A DNA stretch of 64,000 nucleotides from CAZPWQ01 sp964590495 (GTDB taxonomy: Bacteria; Bacteroidota; Rhodothermia; Balneolales; Balneolaceae): NCBI GenBank assembly GCA_964590495.1, contig CAZPWQ010000002.1, forward strand, positions 19,326 to 83,325. Direction: 5' to 3'. The translations under genes were made by a program, and so were the position numbers. Shown here in pieces: positions 53,567-63,536 of this stretch; within the stretch, counting starts at the first letter, position 1; the number at the start of each line of letters is the position of its first letter. The notes under the pieces were generated by a model, which saw nothing but the letters and a program-made list of their open reading frames with translations, was not told the origin of the DNA and did not search any database.

Positions 53567-53597
53567 GTTAGTTATTGGTATTGAGCCACAGCTCAGA

Positions 53598-56500
53598 TTA
53601 CGCTTTAGCAGGGTTAACCTGTTCGCCGGACTGAAATGGAATCCAATCTCTGGATCGTACATAACTTAAGCCCTTTTCCATAGTTACATATACCACGGGA
53701 ATAAATACCAGTGTGACCAGTGTTGAGGCAACAAGTCCGCCAATTACTACACGTGCAAGTGACGCCTGAATTTCGGCACCGGCTCCAACACCAAATGAAA
53801 GCGGTAGTAAACCGAGTACGGTTGTAAGCGTTGTCATAAGTATCGGGCGGAGCCGCAGCCTGCCCGAATGTATAACAGCTTCACGTACATTCATGCCATG
53901 CTTCCGGCGCATCAGGTTGATATAATCCACCAATACGATGGCATTGTTTACTACGATACCTATCAGCATTATTATACCCATCAGACTTTGCATGTTGATA
54001 GTAGTACCGGTAAGCATTAAGGTGGGAACGACACCGATAACAGCCAGCGGGACAGAAAACATGACGATTAGCGGATCAAAAAATCGTTCAAACTGAGCGG
54101 CCATCACCATGTAAATAAGTACAAGCGCCATAATTACAGACAGGCGGAAATCAGCAGCCGCTTTCTGTTGTTCTTCATATTCACCTCCATAGACAATGTT
54201 AAATCCTTCCGGCAATTGCAGGTCGGCCAGACTGGTCTGTATTTTCTCTACAGCATCACCCAGAGCCACGCCGCTCTCGAGAGTTGCAGATATATAAGAG
54301 ACTCGCTGACTGTTAATTCTGTTGATATCGGTCGGCCCCCTGCCTTTATCTTTCGATACGACAGAAGATACCGGCAATACCCGTCCGTCTGCGGCGCGAA
54401 TAGAAATATTCTCAAGATCTGTTGTACTCAAGCGGTCTTCAGGTTGCAATCGTACCGTTATAGGATACTCATCACCCTCCTGGCGAAAACTGCCTGCGCG
54501 ACTGCCGCCCACGTTGGTTTGTATCACCCGCGCAACTTCACTGACAGAGAGACCCAGGTCGGCAATTTTCTCACGATTGAAACGGATATTTTGCTCCGGT
54601 TGGCCTTCGCGGCGGTCAATTCGCACACCGGATATTTCGGGAATTTCTTCCATTCGCAGCATGATTTCCTGTGAAATCTCTTTGGCACGATCCAGGTTAT
54701 ATCCTCTCAGCTGAATTTCTACAGCCTCATTACCGCCGGAACCGAAAAGCCGGCGCAGAATCCAAAGGCCGGACTGAGCGCTGACACGAATATCACCGCC
54801 GGGAACAACCCCTGCTACTTTTTCTCTGAGTTGATCTGCCAGTTCCGAAGTGCTGACGGATCTTTCTGAAGCATCAACCATCGTTACTTCAACTTCTGCA
54901 CGACCGTCACGTACGTCGGTGGTAAGATGTTCAACATCATCCATCGGCAGATTGGCCCGAACAACTTCTTCCAGCTCCTTCAGGTATTCATTTTGAACGG
55001 CTATATTAGTTCCGTCAGCCATCATAAAGTCTATGTCAATTTCGTCAGCATCCGACTGTGGAGCCAGTTCCACCGGAATAAGGGGCACGACAAGAAAACA
55101 TCCGACTACCAAAATTGTTGTGATACCGAAAACTGCAGGTTTATGATTAAGGGTATAATCAATTAGCTCTGTGTATTTTTCTTCAAGCCGGGCAAATATG
55201 CGTTGGAACCAGCTCTTCCGGGGGGCATCAACGGCTTCATTCGGTTTAGTGGTTAAGAACTTGCTACAGAGCATGGGAACTAATGTCAGCGCCACAAAGA
55301 GGGAACAGACCAGCGCAAAAACAACAACAAGTGCAAGCTGTTGAAAGATAAGTCCCGAGATGGTCTGCATAAATACAACAGGCAGAAATATGACTGACGT
55401 AGTTATGGTAGAGGCTATAATTGCCCCGCCAACTTCCCGCGTACCTACCAGTGCACTGGCTTTGAGATCTTTACCCTTTTCCTCCCGCAGCCGGACAATA
55501 TTTTCGAGCACGACTATGGCATTATCAACAATGAGTCCCACCCCCAGGGCCAGTCCACCGAAACTCATCTGATTTAAGGTAAGCCCGTTAAAGTACAGCA
55601 AAGCGAAAGTCGCAATAATTGAGATAGGGATAGATATCGCAATTATTGATGTTGAAGAGCCGTTACGCAAAAACATATAGAGGATAAAAATTGCCAGTAC
55701 TGCCCCCCACATTGCAGCGTTTTGGACATTATCGATCGAATCCTGGATAAAGTCACTCTGATCCGTAGTAACAAAAAGAGTCATATCCTGTCGTTCGGCA
55801 TTTATCCGCTGAATTTCTTCACGAATTTCTTCAGCTACGGCCACCGTATTGGCCCCGGTTTGTTTTCGAATGCCGAACCGGACCATCGGTTTTTCATCTA
55901 TCGTAACCAGACGGTTAAGGTCTTGATACCCCCACCTGACTTCAGCAACATCCTTTACCCGGATGGGCTTTCCTTCAATTACCGTGATAATCGTATTAGA
56001 GATCTGTTCAATCGAATCATATTCGCCCAGGGTCCTCACATATAGGTTTTGTACACCGGAGTTAACATTTCCCCCAGGCAAATTGACATTTTCACTGGCG
56101 ATAGCCTGTTGGACCTGTGCAGAAGAAAGTCCACTGGCAATTAGCCGGTCTCGTTTTAATTCTACATGAACCTCTTTATACACGCCACCCCAAATATCAA
56201 TAGAGCCTACCCCGGGAATTTGTTCAAACCGTTTGGTCACCTCACGTTCAAGAACCTGGGTTAATTCCTGCAGATTTCTGTCGGAATTGGCTCCAACAAT
56301 AACCACCGGAAAATTATTGGGATCAAACTTCCAGATACGGGGAGGCTCTGCCTCTGGTGGCAGATCGTCCCGTACACGGTCAAGTGCAGCCCGGATATCA
56401 TTAGCTGCAACATCAATATCAGAACCCTGCGCAAATTCAAGCGTTACACGGCTGTTTCCTTCCCGTGATGAAGATCGCACGCGTTCAACTCCGGGAACTC

Positions 56501-56717
56501 CGGCGATGCTGTTTTCAATACGTTGTGTTATGATCGTTTCAATTTCCTCAGGACCAACATTAGGATAGTCGGTTGAAACAGTAAGCTGCGGATATTCAAT
56601 CGGTGGCAGCAGATCTATGGGTAGATATCGAAATGACATTACCCCCAAAACGATGATTATCAGAAAAAGCATCGTGGTAGCGATCGGTCGGTTTACTGCA
56701 GTCTCTGTAATTTTCAT
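53598..56717 (-). CDS. RND-family multidrug efflux transporter (HAE1-like)
   Basis: This 1039-residue inner-membrane pump has the 12-helix RND layout with two large periplasmic loops. The N-terminus is MKITETAVNRPIATTMLFL. The transmembrane-4 proton site reads GVGLIVDNAIVVLENI near residue 396, with Asp-Asn in place of the Asp-Asp pair of AcrB. The C-terminal half has GIIMLIGIVVNNAIVLVDYI. It belongs with the upstream membrane-fusion lipoprotein, 29 bases away. A TolC-type outer-membrane channel is not in the window. The substrate range is unknown. Confidence 0.95.
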   Translation of the reverse strand: MKITETAVNRPIATTMLFLIIIVLGVMSFRYLPIDLLPPIEYPQLTVSTDYPNVGPEEIETIITQRIENSIAGVPGVERVRSSSREGNSRVTLEFAQGSDIDVAANDIRAALDRVRDDLPPEAEPPRIWKFDPNNFPVVIVGANSDRNLQELTQVLEREVTKRFEQIPGVGSIDIWGGVYKEVHVELKRDRLIASGLSSAQVQQAIASENVNLPGGNVNSGVQNLYVRTLGEYDSIEQISNTIITVIEGKPIRVKDVAEVRWGYQDLNRLVTIDEKPMVRFGIRKQTGANTVAVAEEIREEIQRINAERQDMTLFVTTDQSDFIQDSIDNVQNAAMWGAVLAIFILYMFLRNGSSTSIIAISIPISIIATFALLYFNGLTLNQMSFGGLALGVGLIVDNAIVVLENIVRLREEKGKDLKASALVGTREVGGAIIASTITTSVIFLPVVFMQTISGLIFQQLALVVVFALVCSLFVALTLVPMLCSKFLTTKPNEAVDAPRKSWFQRIFARLEEKYTELIDYTLNHKPAVFGITTILVVGCFLVVPLIPVELAPQSDADEIDIDFMMADGTNIAVQNEYLKELEEVVRANLPMDDVEHLTTDVRDGRAEVEVTMVDASERSVSTSELADQLREKVAGVVPGGDIRVSAQSGLWILRRLFGSGGNEAVEIQLRGYNLDRAKEISQEIMLRMEEIPEISGVRIDRREGQPEQNIRFNREKIADLGLSVSEVARVIQTNVGGSRAGSFRQEGDEYPITVRLQPEDRLSTTDLENISIRAADGRVLPVSSVVSKDKGRGPTDINRINSQRVSYISATLESGVALGDAVEKIQTSLADLQLPEGFNIVYGGEYEEQQKAAADFRLSVIMALVLIYMVMAAQFERFFDPLIVMFSVPLAVIGVVPTLMLTGTTINMQSLMGIIMLIGIVVNNAIVLVDYINLMRRKHGMNVREAVIHSGRLRLRPILMTTLTTVLGLLPLSFGVGAGAEIQASLARVVIGGLVASTLVTLVFIPVVYVTMEKGLSYVRSRDWIPFQSGEQVNPAKA

Positions 56718-56746
56718 GGTATTTGAATATTAGTTATGTCTCCGAA

Positions 56747-58060
56747 TTACGTTGGGTCCCGGCTTACCTGCTGTGCCCGTTCCAATACTTCTTCAAGTAA
56801 AAACTGACGTTGCAATCCCTGTAAAGCTAAAATCCGCTCCCAGGTGCTGGCTCTCACACGAGCCTGTTCCCTGCCGCCCGACAGCAGATCTTGTCCGACA
56901 GTAATTATCCAGCTACCCGGTTCCAGTCCCTCAACCGCAACCTCCATCCGCCCCTCGGCTATTACATCAATTTCTTTGAATTGTACTTCAGTCGGCGCCG
57001 TTAAGGGGGGCGGATTATCGGGATTCACTTCTTCGGCCGGTTCTATCTCGGAGCCGAGAGAGGTTGCTACATATACACCTTCATTCCCTGTATTGGGATT
57101 AGTATAAAGGGCACTTGTTGGTATCAGGGTTGCCTGTTCGCTTTCACCGTAAAGGATATCAACCGGCACAAACATACCGGGTCTCAGTAAATTATTTTCG
57201 TTGGTTACATCGATTTCAGCTTCGGTACTTCTTGTGACAGTATTAAGAAATGGAGAGATACGAGACAGTTCAACATCTATTGCCTGCTGGGTGGGCCCGT
57301 TACCAATATATATGCGGGCAGTTTGTCCTGTTTCTATTTCATTAAGCATGCTTTCAGTGAGAATAACTTCAACCCGCAGGTTGGTAAGATCGCCAATAGT
57401 GAAAAGCTGGGTATTTGAACTTACCTGCATACCTGTTTCAGCATTTCGCTGACCTACCGTGCCGTTGATAGGAGCCCGTACTACCGTTTTGGCAAAAGCG
57501 TCTTGTCGCTCTTCCACTGTCGACAGCGCCTGTTCCAGCTGTGCTTCGGCAAGTTCTACATCAGCTTCAGCCGATGCCAGTTCTGCCTGGATTTGTTCCA
57601 GCTCCATTTCACTGCTGAGTTCTTGGTCTGCCAGTTTTTTTGTTCTGTTATATTGAGCCTGAAGTTCATTGTATCGGGCTTTGGCCTGCTTGAGACGGGC
57701 CTCGTTAATACGGTAATTCGCTTTTGCCTGCTGCAGCTGTTCTTCGTACTGACGATTTTGTAAAGAAACGAGTGGATCACCCTCCTGGACCGCATCCCCG
57801 GTTTGCACATGTACTTCGACAATCCTGCCGTTTATTTCAGGGTACAGCGTAACCTGGTTATTAGCTATCACTGTGCCGCTGAGTCGTTCGGACAGCGGCA
57901 ATGAACCAAATCTGGCTTCAACAGCCTCAACAGCGGGTATATTTTCGGAATTGGGGGAATTTTCACCGGAAGAATTATTTTCTGAACACATTGCTGTAAT
58001 AAAACCTGCTAACAGGATGAACAATATATTTTTTGATTTCAAAAAACTGGTTTTAGACAT
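56747..58060 (-). CDS. RND efflux membrane-fusion lipoprotein (HlyD/AcrA family)
   Basis: This 437-residue periplasmic adaptor has lipobox ITAMC (Cys25), which fixes the start at the ATG at 58060. A TTG or similar codon at 58105 would add 15 non-signal residues. The barrel-sandwich half-motif LSGTVIANNQVTLYPEINGRI is at about 58-78, the alpha-hairpin runs through QAKARYNELQAQYNRTKKLADQELS, and the second half-motif VVRAPINGTVGQRNAETG follows. It connects the RND pump to an outer-membrane channel and is the first gene of the pair. The promoter lies in the 250-base spacer shared with the divergent YdjM-like gene. Confidence 0.93.
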   Translation of the reverse strand: MSKTSFLKSKNILFILLAGFITAMCSENNSSGENSPNSENIPAVEAVEARFGSLPLSERLSGTVIANNQVTLYPEINGRIVEVHVQTGDAVQEGDPLVSLQNRQYEEQLQQAKANYRINEARLKQAKARYNELQAQYNRTKKLADQELSSEMELEQIQAELASAEADVELAEAQLEQALSTVEERQDAFAKTVVRAPINGTVGQRNAETGMQVSSNTQLFTIGDLTNLRVEVILTESMLNEIETGQTARIYIGNGPTQQAIDVELSRISPFLNTVTRSTEAEIDVTNENNLLRPGMFVPVDILYGESEQATLIPTSALYTNPNTGNEGVYVATSLGSEIEPAEEVNPDNPPPLTAPTEVQFKEIDVIAEGRMEVAVEGLEPGSWIITVGQDLLSGGREQARVRASTWERILALQGLQRQFLLEEVLERAQQVSRDPT

Positions 58061-58314
58061 TATTCTATTTTTAATCTTGCATAAATTTCGGATCGCTATA
58101 GCCAAGAATCTACCAAATAAAAATACTTGTTCTCATCGTTCACTCTTGGTAATTATCATTAAAGAAACGAAATAAATCTGAAGGAATACTGAACACAGAA
58201 CCTTTTATTACACTTTAAAAGTATCTTTAATTTATTTTTACAACGATAATAATGAATGATGTCCCAAGACTTTACATTTAATCTTTTTCACATAAAAATT
58301 AGCTGCTGGTTTAT

Positions 58315-59340
58315 ATGGACACTGTTACTCAAATTACGCTTGGAGCTGCAGTCGGTGAAGCAGTTCTGGGCAGAAAAATTGGTAATAAAGCACCGCTTTG
58401 GGGTGCTGCTTTCGGTGTTCTTCCTGATCTGGACATCTTGGTTTTTCCTTTTGTCAGTGAGGTTACAGCTCTGGCCATCCACCGGGGGATTACCCACTCC
58501 TTTTTCTTTTGCATAGTTGCATCACCCATTTTTGGCTGGCTGCTGTCGAAATATAACAGGAATGAGCAGCTTGTGTGGAAAGACTGGTCATGGATGGTCT
58601 TTCTGGTCCTGCTGACGCATGTCTTTATAGATCTTTTTACAAGCTATGGAACCCAGGTATTACAACCATTCAGCAATTATGCTCTGAGCTTTAATTCAAT
58701 CTTTATCATAGATCCTTTTTATACTGTACCGCTGGCCGCAGGTATTATTACTGCATTATTTATGGATCAATTGTCACTAAAGCGAAGGCGGATAAATTAT
58801 ATTGGGCTCCTGGTCAGCACAATTTATCTTTTTTCAGGTTTGGCGGTTAAGGCGCACGTGAACCAGGTTTTTGAACAGAATTTTAAAACACAGGATATTC
58901 ATCCCGCCAAATATATGACCACGCCGGCACCATTTTCAATTTTCCTATGGACCGCTTATGCCGAAGAAAACGATACGCTGTATGCCGGGCTTTATTCTGT
59001 TTTTGATGAGGATGAGCGGATTTTATTTCACAAGATTTCCCAAAATGAAAACCTGCTGAAACCTTACCGGGATGACTTGGCTGTAGAACGGCTGATCTGG
59101 TTTTCGCAGGGATATTATGTAGTCTCAGAGACTGATTCTGCCATGCTTGTGCATGACCTTCGTTTTGGCCGATCCGATGTATGGCTGGCTGAAGAAACTG
59201 CACCGTTTATCTGGAATTATCATCTCCACTTTAATAATGACTCGACCCGTGTTACAGGCTTTACCCAGTTCGAACCCGATTTAAATCTGCGTGTTAAAAT
59301 GTTTTCCCGATTGATAGAACGTATTTCGGGCAAGGGATAA
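58315..59340 (+). CDS. YdjM-like inner-membrane metal-dependent hydrolase (DUF457)
   Basis: This 341-residue membrane protein has the DUF457/YdjM signature: LPDLDILVF (Asp38, Asp40), AIHRGITHSFFF (His56, His61) and LTHVFIDLFTSYGTQVLQPF near 100-120. These Asp/His residues form a putative metal site. The N-terminal half has about four membrane helices, then a soluble C-terminal domain. The substrate is unknown. It is directly followed by two decayed DUF4097 fragments. It is divergent from the efflux operon. Confidence 0.88.
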   Translation: MDTVTQITLGAAVGEAVLGRKIGNKAPLWGAAFGVLPDLDILVFPFVSEVTALAIHRGITHSFFFCIVASPIFGWLLSKYNRNEQLVWKDWSWMVFLVLLTHVFIDLFTSYGTQVLQPFSNYALSFNSIFIIDPFYTVPLAAGIITALFMDQLSLKRRRINYIGLLVSTIYLFSGLAVKAHVNQVFEQNFKTQDIHPAKYMTTPAPFSIFLWTAYAEENDTLYAGLYSVFDEDERILFHKISQNENLLKPYRDDLAVERLIWFSQGYYVVSETDSAMLVHDLRFGRSDVWLAEETAPFIWNYHLHFNNDSTRVTGFTQFEPDLNLRVKMFSRLIERISGKG

Positions 59341-59695
59341 CGATTGTATCGAAACAGGCCGCGATAAATCGCTGCTGTACCTGCCGATGCCACAACCCTT
59401 TCTGAAAAATGTGGACATTGTCTTTTCCAGTGTTGCTGAATCCACTCCAACTTCTGTTTCACTGGTAAGCGGGTACATCGATGTGACAATGCCCGCTTCA
59501 ACCGGTGCCGATATGTATCTTTCTTCAACCTCAGGGGAAATTTACACCAATCTTGAATTAGAGATGAAAGGCGATGAGAATGATATGATGCGACTCGGCG
59601 GTGGAAGGAAAATAGAAAGTGCATTAAATGGCGGTGGTGTTGAAATACAGCTAAAAACCGTCAGTGGTGATATTTATCTTAGAAAAGCAGAATGA
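59341..59695 (+). pseudogene. DUF4097 C-terminal fragment, first copy
   Basis: Downstream of the YdjM-like gene, an open stretch encodes a DUF4097-type beta-strand repeat: SVSLVSGYIDVTMPASTGAD, YLSSTSGEIYTNLELEM and EIQLKTVSGDIYLRKAE. It has no signal peptide and no upstream start with a ribosome-binding site; the reading frame runs in directly from the preceding gene end. DUF4097 proteins normally have an N-terminal signal peptide and a full series of such strands over 250 or more residues. This looks like a truncated remnant. A minimal intact ORF begins at the ATG at 59387. Confidence 0.55.
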
Positions 59696-59711
59696 ATGAA
59701 ATCAGCAGTGA

Positions 59712-60128
59712 CGCAGGACAGATTGTCCTGACAGTCGTTATGCACAGTACAGGTGGGACAGTGGCGATGATGGCAATTTCATTTGCAGTGAAATTACATA
59801 TGAAGTCTTTGTCCCCTCAAAGGCAAATATCAGCGTGGAGTCTATCAGTGCTGATATGGAATTTATCGACTTATCCGGACCCATTCGCGCCAAGTCGATC
59901 AGCGGTTTTGTAGATGTGAGCTGGCCCTCGGGCAGACCCGCTGATATCGATATCAAAACAGTATCCGGAGAAGCATTTACAAATATAGATGAGCTGCATT
60001 TTGAGAACCGGAAAGATCACATTCCGATTGTCGGATATAAGCTAAAAGGAAAAATAGGATCCGGCGGACGTAAAGTTTCCCTGGAGTCTGTCAGCGGGAA
60101 TATTTATCTGCGGAATGGTCAGTCGTAG
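59712..60128 (+). pseudogene. DUF4097 C-terminal fragment, second copy
   Basis: This fragment resembles the first one: DLSGPIRAKSISGFVDVSWP, ADIDIKTVSGEAFTNIDELHF, and EVSLESVSGNIYLRN-like SLESVSGNIYLRNGQS at the end. The frame is open only from 59712 (a stop lies just before), with no ATG until a GTG at 59835. It thus lacks a proper N-terminus. A short ORF in another frame (59692-59913) overlaps it. Two tandem, truncated DUF4097 pieces suggest a duplicated gene that has decayed. Confidence 0.55.
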
Positions 60129-60561
60129 TCTCTACTATAAGTTGAGTAGTAGTAATCTACGATTAAAACTGTACAAAAAGTAGGCATCCTTATTAGTTCT
60201 ACCCATATATTCCTCAAACTCCGAAGGAGTAGAATATGAATAGCCCCCTGCGAAGCTGGGGGTAACTTAACAGTGAGATATTCAACCCCGAAGTGGGTTG
60301 AATCTGCTTTTGATGAGAACTTCCTGCTATAATGCAGATCTTATTTATTCAACCCGCTCCGGGCTTGGATATCATTGATAAACAATTTACCGCATTGCAT
60401 ATGGGGCTATTCACGTTTAATCCCTTCGGGATTTTGGATGAAGGATTTGGTCGAGGGGGATGCCAAGAACAGCTTAAATGATTCGACTGTTGAGCCTAAA
60501 CATTGACCTGCCTAAAGTAAGAAAGCCGCAGACCGCATATCTGCGGCTTATATTATAAAAT
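60129..60561. repeat. Spacer with several small palindromes
   Basis: Gene-free spacer between the second DUF4097 fragment and the slipin gene. It contains CCCCC/GGGGG at 60244-60262, ATTCAACCC/GGGTTGAAT at 60280-60303, AATCCC/GGGATT at 60419-60433, and a terminator-like AAGCCGCAG/CTGCGGCTT at 60523-60549 close to the slipin stop. The palindromes are of several different types. No ORF with a convincing content is present. Confidence 0.7.
60523..60549 (-). terminator. Terminator downstream of the slipin gene
   Basis: A perfect 9-bp stem, AAGCCGCAG (60523-60531) and CTGCGGCTT (60541-60549), with a 9-base loop. On the minus strand it begins 12 bases after the slipin stop and is followed by TCTTACTTT, a modest T tract. 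Confidence 0.65.
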
Positions 60562-61401
60562 TTAACCCTTACCAGGGGATTCACTGCCGCCTGTGCCTCC
60601 TTCAATATCAGGCACGTCCGGCGTGTTAGCGTCTTTTAAACTTCGAAACGCCTCCAGGAAATCTATGGGTAATGGGAGCATTACAAAGGAAGTATGTTCC
60701 TCGGCGACTTCGGTCATCGTCTGCAGGAAACGGAGTTGCAGAGCAGCTGGTGCTGTCTGGATCATTTTGGCCGCGTCAACCAAACGTTGGGCAGCCTGAT
60801 ATTCGCCTTCGGCATTAATGACTTTCGCCCGCCGTTCACGTTCGGTCTCAGCCTGTCGCGCCATAGCCCGTTTCATATTTTCCGGAAGTACCACATCGCG
60901 TACTTCAACAGATACCACCTTGATTCCCCATGGGTCGGTATGCATATCGATGATCTCCTGGATGTTTTTATTAATCTTGTCCCGATTGGCCAGCAGCTCA
61001 TCAAGTTCCACCTGTCCCACGATACTTCGCAGTGTGGTTTGAGCCAGCATGGAAGTGGCATGAATATACTGTTCAACCTGGATTACCGCCTGTTCGGCAT
61101 CCATTACCCGGAAAAACGTAATCGCATCCACATTTACAGTTACATTATCTTTTGTGATAACCTCTTGTTTGTCGACGTTGATCGTCAGAACACGTAAATC
61201 AACCCGCTCGATCTTATCGATAAAAGGAATCAGGACAATAAGCCCCGGTCCTTTTGTTTTTTGAAATTTACCGAGCCGGAATACGACCGCCCGTTCATAT
61301 TCCCGCATGATTTTAAAAATCTGCGGTAAAAGAATAGCTGCCAGCACCGCCAGGGTGATGATCCATGTTAGTGAATTAACAAATCCGCCACCGTCTTCCA
61401 T
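60562..61401 (-). CDS. Slipin / SPFH (band 7) protein
   Basis: This 279-residue membrane protein has an N-terminal hydrophobic anchor (about 8-28) followed by the SPFH domain: REYERAVVFRLGKFQ, GPGLIVLIPFIDKIERVDLRV, VDKQEVITKDNVTVNVDAI and MLAQTTLRSIVGQVELDELL. A C-terminal helical part contains AEGEYQAAQRLVDAAKMI. Slipins with NfeD partners form membrane-associated complexes in bacteria. It lies 32 bases downstream of the NfeD gene and belongs to its operon, which is a known conserved pair. Confidence 0.95.
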   Translation of the reverse strand: MEDGGGFVNSLTWIITLAVLAAILLPQIFKIMREYERAVVFRLGKFQKTKGPGLIVLIPFIDKIERVDLRVLTINVDKQEVITKDNVTVNVDAITFFRVMDAEQAVIQVEQYIHATSMLAQTTLRSIVGQVELDELLANRDKINKNIQEIIDMHTDPWGIKVVSVEVRDVVLPENMKRAMARQAETERERRAKVINAEGEYQAAQRLVDAAKMIQTAPAALQLRFLQTMTEVAEEHTSFVMLPLPIDFLEAFRSLKDANTPDVPDIEGGTGGSESPGKG

Positions 61402-61433
61402 AATATTTTCGTTTAGTTGAGATTATAAATTAT

Positions 61434-62741
61434 TCAGCTGATACGTTTGACTTTTATTTTCAAGCCGTTGATTTCTTCAATTTCACAAAACTCACCCTCT
61501 TTAATTTCTTCATCACTGACAGCCGTCCAATATTCCCCGCTGACAAAAACCCGTCCTCGCCCAGCTGTGATATCATCAACGACTTCAGCTTTTTTACCTA
61601 TCATCGCTTCCTTACCTGTTACATTATTTGAGAATTGAATCCTCAATCCTTCTGTCACAATCCATGCAAAAAACAGTGTTGTCAAAGCAGTAGCAGGGAT
61701 AAGCCAGCCCCATGATAACTCCATAGATTCCGGCAGCTCCTGGAACAGCATCAGTGCTCCCAAAAAGAAAGCAACCGCACCGCCCCCGATCAGCAGACCG
61801 AAGGCCGGTGTAAAAGCTTCGGCAATAAAGAGGATTACAGCCAGTGCAATTAAAGCAAAACCTGCAATGTTTATCGGCATTGCCGCCGAGGCGTAGAGTA
61901 CGAGTACCAAGGCAATAACGCCGGCCATTCCCGGTACAATTGCTCCGGGATTCGTAACTTCACCGATTATGCCATAAATAGCAATCATTGTCAGGATAAG
62001 CATTACTTCCGGCCGAATAATAAAACCAAGGAAATTTTCCGCCAGGTTTGTGGGAATTTCCCGGATAACAGCCCCCTGAGTGTTTAGCGTGTCGCCATCT
62101 ACAACTCTTCCGTGAATATCATTTAACAACGTTTCACGGTCTGCAGAAATCAGATCAATAACATTCAGTTCAAGAGCTTTACTTGATGTAACAGATTCTC
62201 CGTCCCGTACTGCCGACATAGCCCATTCGGCGTTGCGGCCGCGGCGTTCTGCTATGGTCTCGATATAGCTCTCCGAAAAGTTAAATATTTTTTTCTGCAT
62301 CACTGTATCCTGACCTGCGGCTCCTCCGCCGGGACCCGACTGTACCGGTGAAGCCGCTCCGATATTTGTAGCCGGTGCCATCGCAGCTATATGTGCCGAT
62401 ATAGTTATAAAGGTTCCAGCACTTGCTGCAGAAGCACCTTCAGGAGCCACATAAACTATGATCGGCAGATTATCCGAATCAAGAAGTGCTTTGACAATAT
62501 CCTGAGTAGATTGTAGCAGTCCGCCGGGAGTGTCCAGCTGAATGATCAGACATTCCGCGTTTTCTTCCAGGGCTGTCGTTATACCACGCCTGATATAATT
62601 AGTTGTGGTCGGAGATATAGCTCCTACGACCGAAATAAGATGTACTTCGTTTTGCACACCGGTTTTCACTTCGGATGTGTCGGTCGTATCCTGTGTAAAT
62701 CCCAGCAAACAGAATAGAATTATGGCTGACAAATATCTCAT
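61434..62741 (-). CDS. NfeD serine protease (slipin partner)
   Basis: This 435-residue protein has a signal peptide, then a ClpP-like serine protease domain with nucleophile Ser107 in ASAASAGTFITIS and a lysine in DTVMQKKIF (about 150). A membrane region of several helices follows. It ends in a C-terminal OB-fold NfeD domain (VTGKEAMIGKKAEVVDDI ... EFCEIEEINGLKIKVKR). It matches the long NfeD1b type, which cleaves slipin C-termini in characterised cases. It is operonic with the slipin gene downstream. Confidence 0.95.
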   Translation of the reverse strand: MRYLSAIILFCLLGFTQDTTDTSEVKTGVQNEVHLISVVGAISPTTTNYIRRGITTALEENAECLIIQLDTPGGLLQSTQDIVKALLDSDNLPIIVYVAPEGASAASAGTFITISAHIAAMAPATNIGAASPVQSGPGGGAAGQDTVMQKKIFNFSESYIETIAERRGRNAEWAMSAVRDGESVTSSKALELNVIDLISADRETLLNDIHGRVVDGDTLNTQGAVIREIPTNLAENFLGFIIRPEVMLILTMIAIYGIIGEVTNPGAIVPGMAGVIALVLVLYASAAMPINIAGFALIALAVILFIAEAFTPAFGLLIGGGAVAFFLGALMLFQELPESMELSWGWLIPATALTTLFFAWIVTEGLRIQFSNNVTGKEAMIGKKAEVVDDITAGRGRVFVSGEYWTAVSDEEIKEGEFCEIEEINGLKIKVKRIS

Positions 62742-62878
62742 AGCTATAAGTTATTAAAAACCTTCTTTGAAGCAATACTAAATAAATTATTTGTATTGCT
62801 ACTAACTATCTGTTTAGTTTGTTATTATCTATCTACAGAATCTTTTAATGAGAACTTATTTAAAACAAAATATGTGCT
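62742..62878. promoter_or_regulatory. Divergent promoter spacer between NfeD and TetR genes
   Basis: The 137-base AT-rich spacer between the divergent NfeD and TetR genes contains an interrupted inverted repeat AACTA (62804-62808) and TAGTT (62815-62819). TetR proteins often bind palindromes in such spacers. The arms are short, so this is a suggestion only. Confidence 0.3.
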
Positions 62879-63490
62879 ATGGCTGAAACAGCAACAGATA
62901 CCCGCAAGGAGATCATCGAATCTGCCAGAAACGAATTCTTCGCACACGGTTTCGACGGTGCGCGCATGCAATCTATTGTGGATAACACTGACGTGACCAA
63001 GGCTATGATTCATTATTATTTTGACTCCAAGCAGAAGCTTTACGAGTCGGTTTATAAAGAATCCGTTGCCAACATATTTGACGGATTGATGGATGTATTG
63101 AATCAGGATATCCCCCTGTTTCAAAAATTGGAACGACTGATTGAACATTGTCTTCAAATAGCAGAACAACAACAGGAACAATTAGCGTTCGTAATAACGG
63201 AAAGTGAGCGGAAATCCGAACTTTTAATTCCTATATTTCGTGAGCTTTATTTCCCGGAAATTTCAGGTTTTGATAAGCAACTTAAAGAAGCTGCCGATAA
63301 TTACGAGATCGCCTCTGTTGATGTGCGTCATGTTCTGCTTAATATCTTCTCTCTCTGTTTTTACCCGGTTTTGGCTTCCGAAGTGTCTAAAACAATGCTA
63401 AATATTGATTCTGACGGACAGATGTCGTCTCTTGCTCAAACCCGGAAGGGTGTGGTGCTTGATACCGTACTGAACTGGTTGACTTCGTGA
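62879..63490 (+). CDS. TetR-family transcriptional regulator
   Basis: This 203-residue regulator has the TetR N-terminal helix-turn-helix: RKEIIESARNEFFAHGFDGARMQSIVDNTDVTKAMIHYYFDSKQKLYESVY in pieces over about residues 9-58. A helical ligand-binding domain follows. TetR proteins repress nearby genes until an inducer binds; the divergent slipin/NfeD pair is the nearest possible target. The ligand is unknown. It is followed by two hairpins at 63537-63582. Confidence 0.93.
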   Translation: MAETATDTRKEIIESARNEFFAHGFDGARMQSIVDNTDVTKAMIHYYFDSKQKLYESVYKESVANIFDGLMDVLNQDIPLFQKLERLIEHCLQIAEQQQEQLAFVITESERKSELLIPIFRELYFPEISGFDKQLKEAADNYEIASVDVRHVLLNIFSLCFYPVLASEVSKTMLNIDSDGQMSSLAQTRKGVVLDTVLNWLTS

Positions 63491-63536
63491 GATTGAGATA
63501 GAATTTTTTTAACCAGTATTTATAGGGGCCAGTCGT

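Noticed and set aside
59692..59913. 73-codon plus-strand frame overlapping the second DUF4097 fragment
   Set aside because: The DUF4097 signatures are in the other frame; this frame has hydrophobic, arbitrary content.
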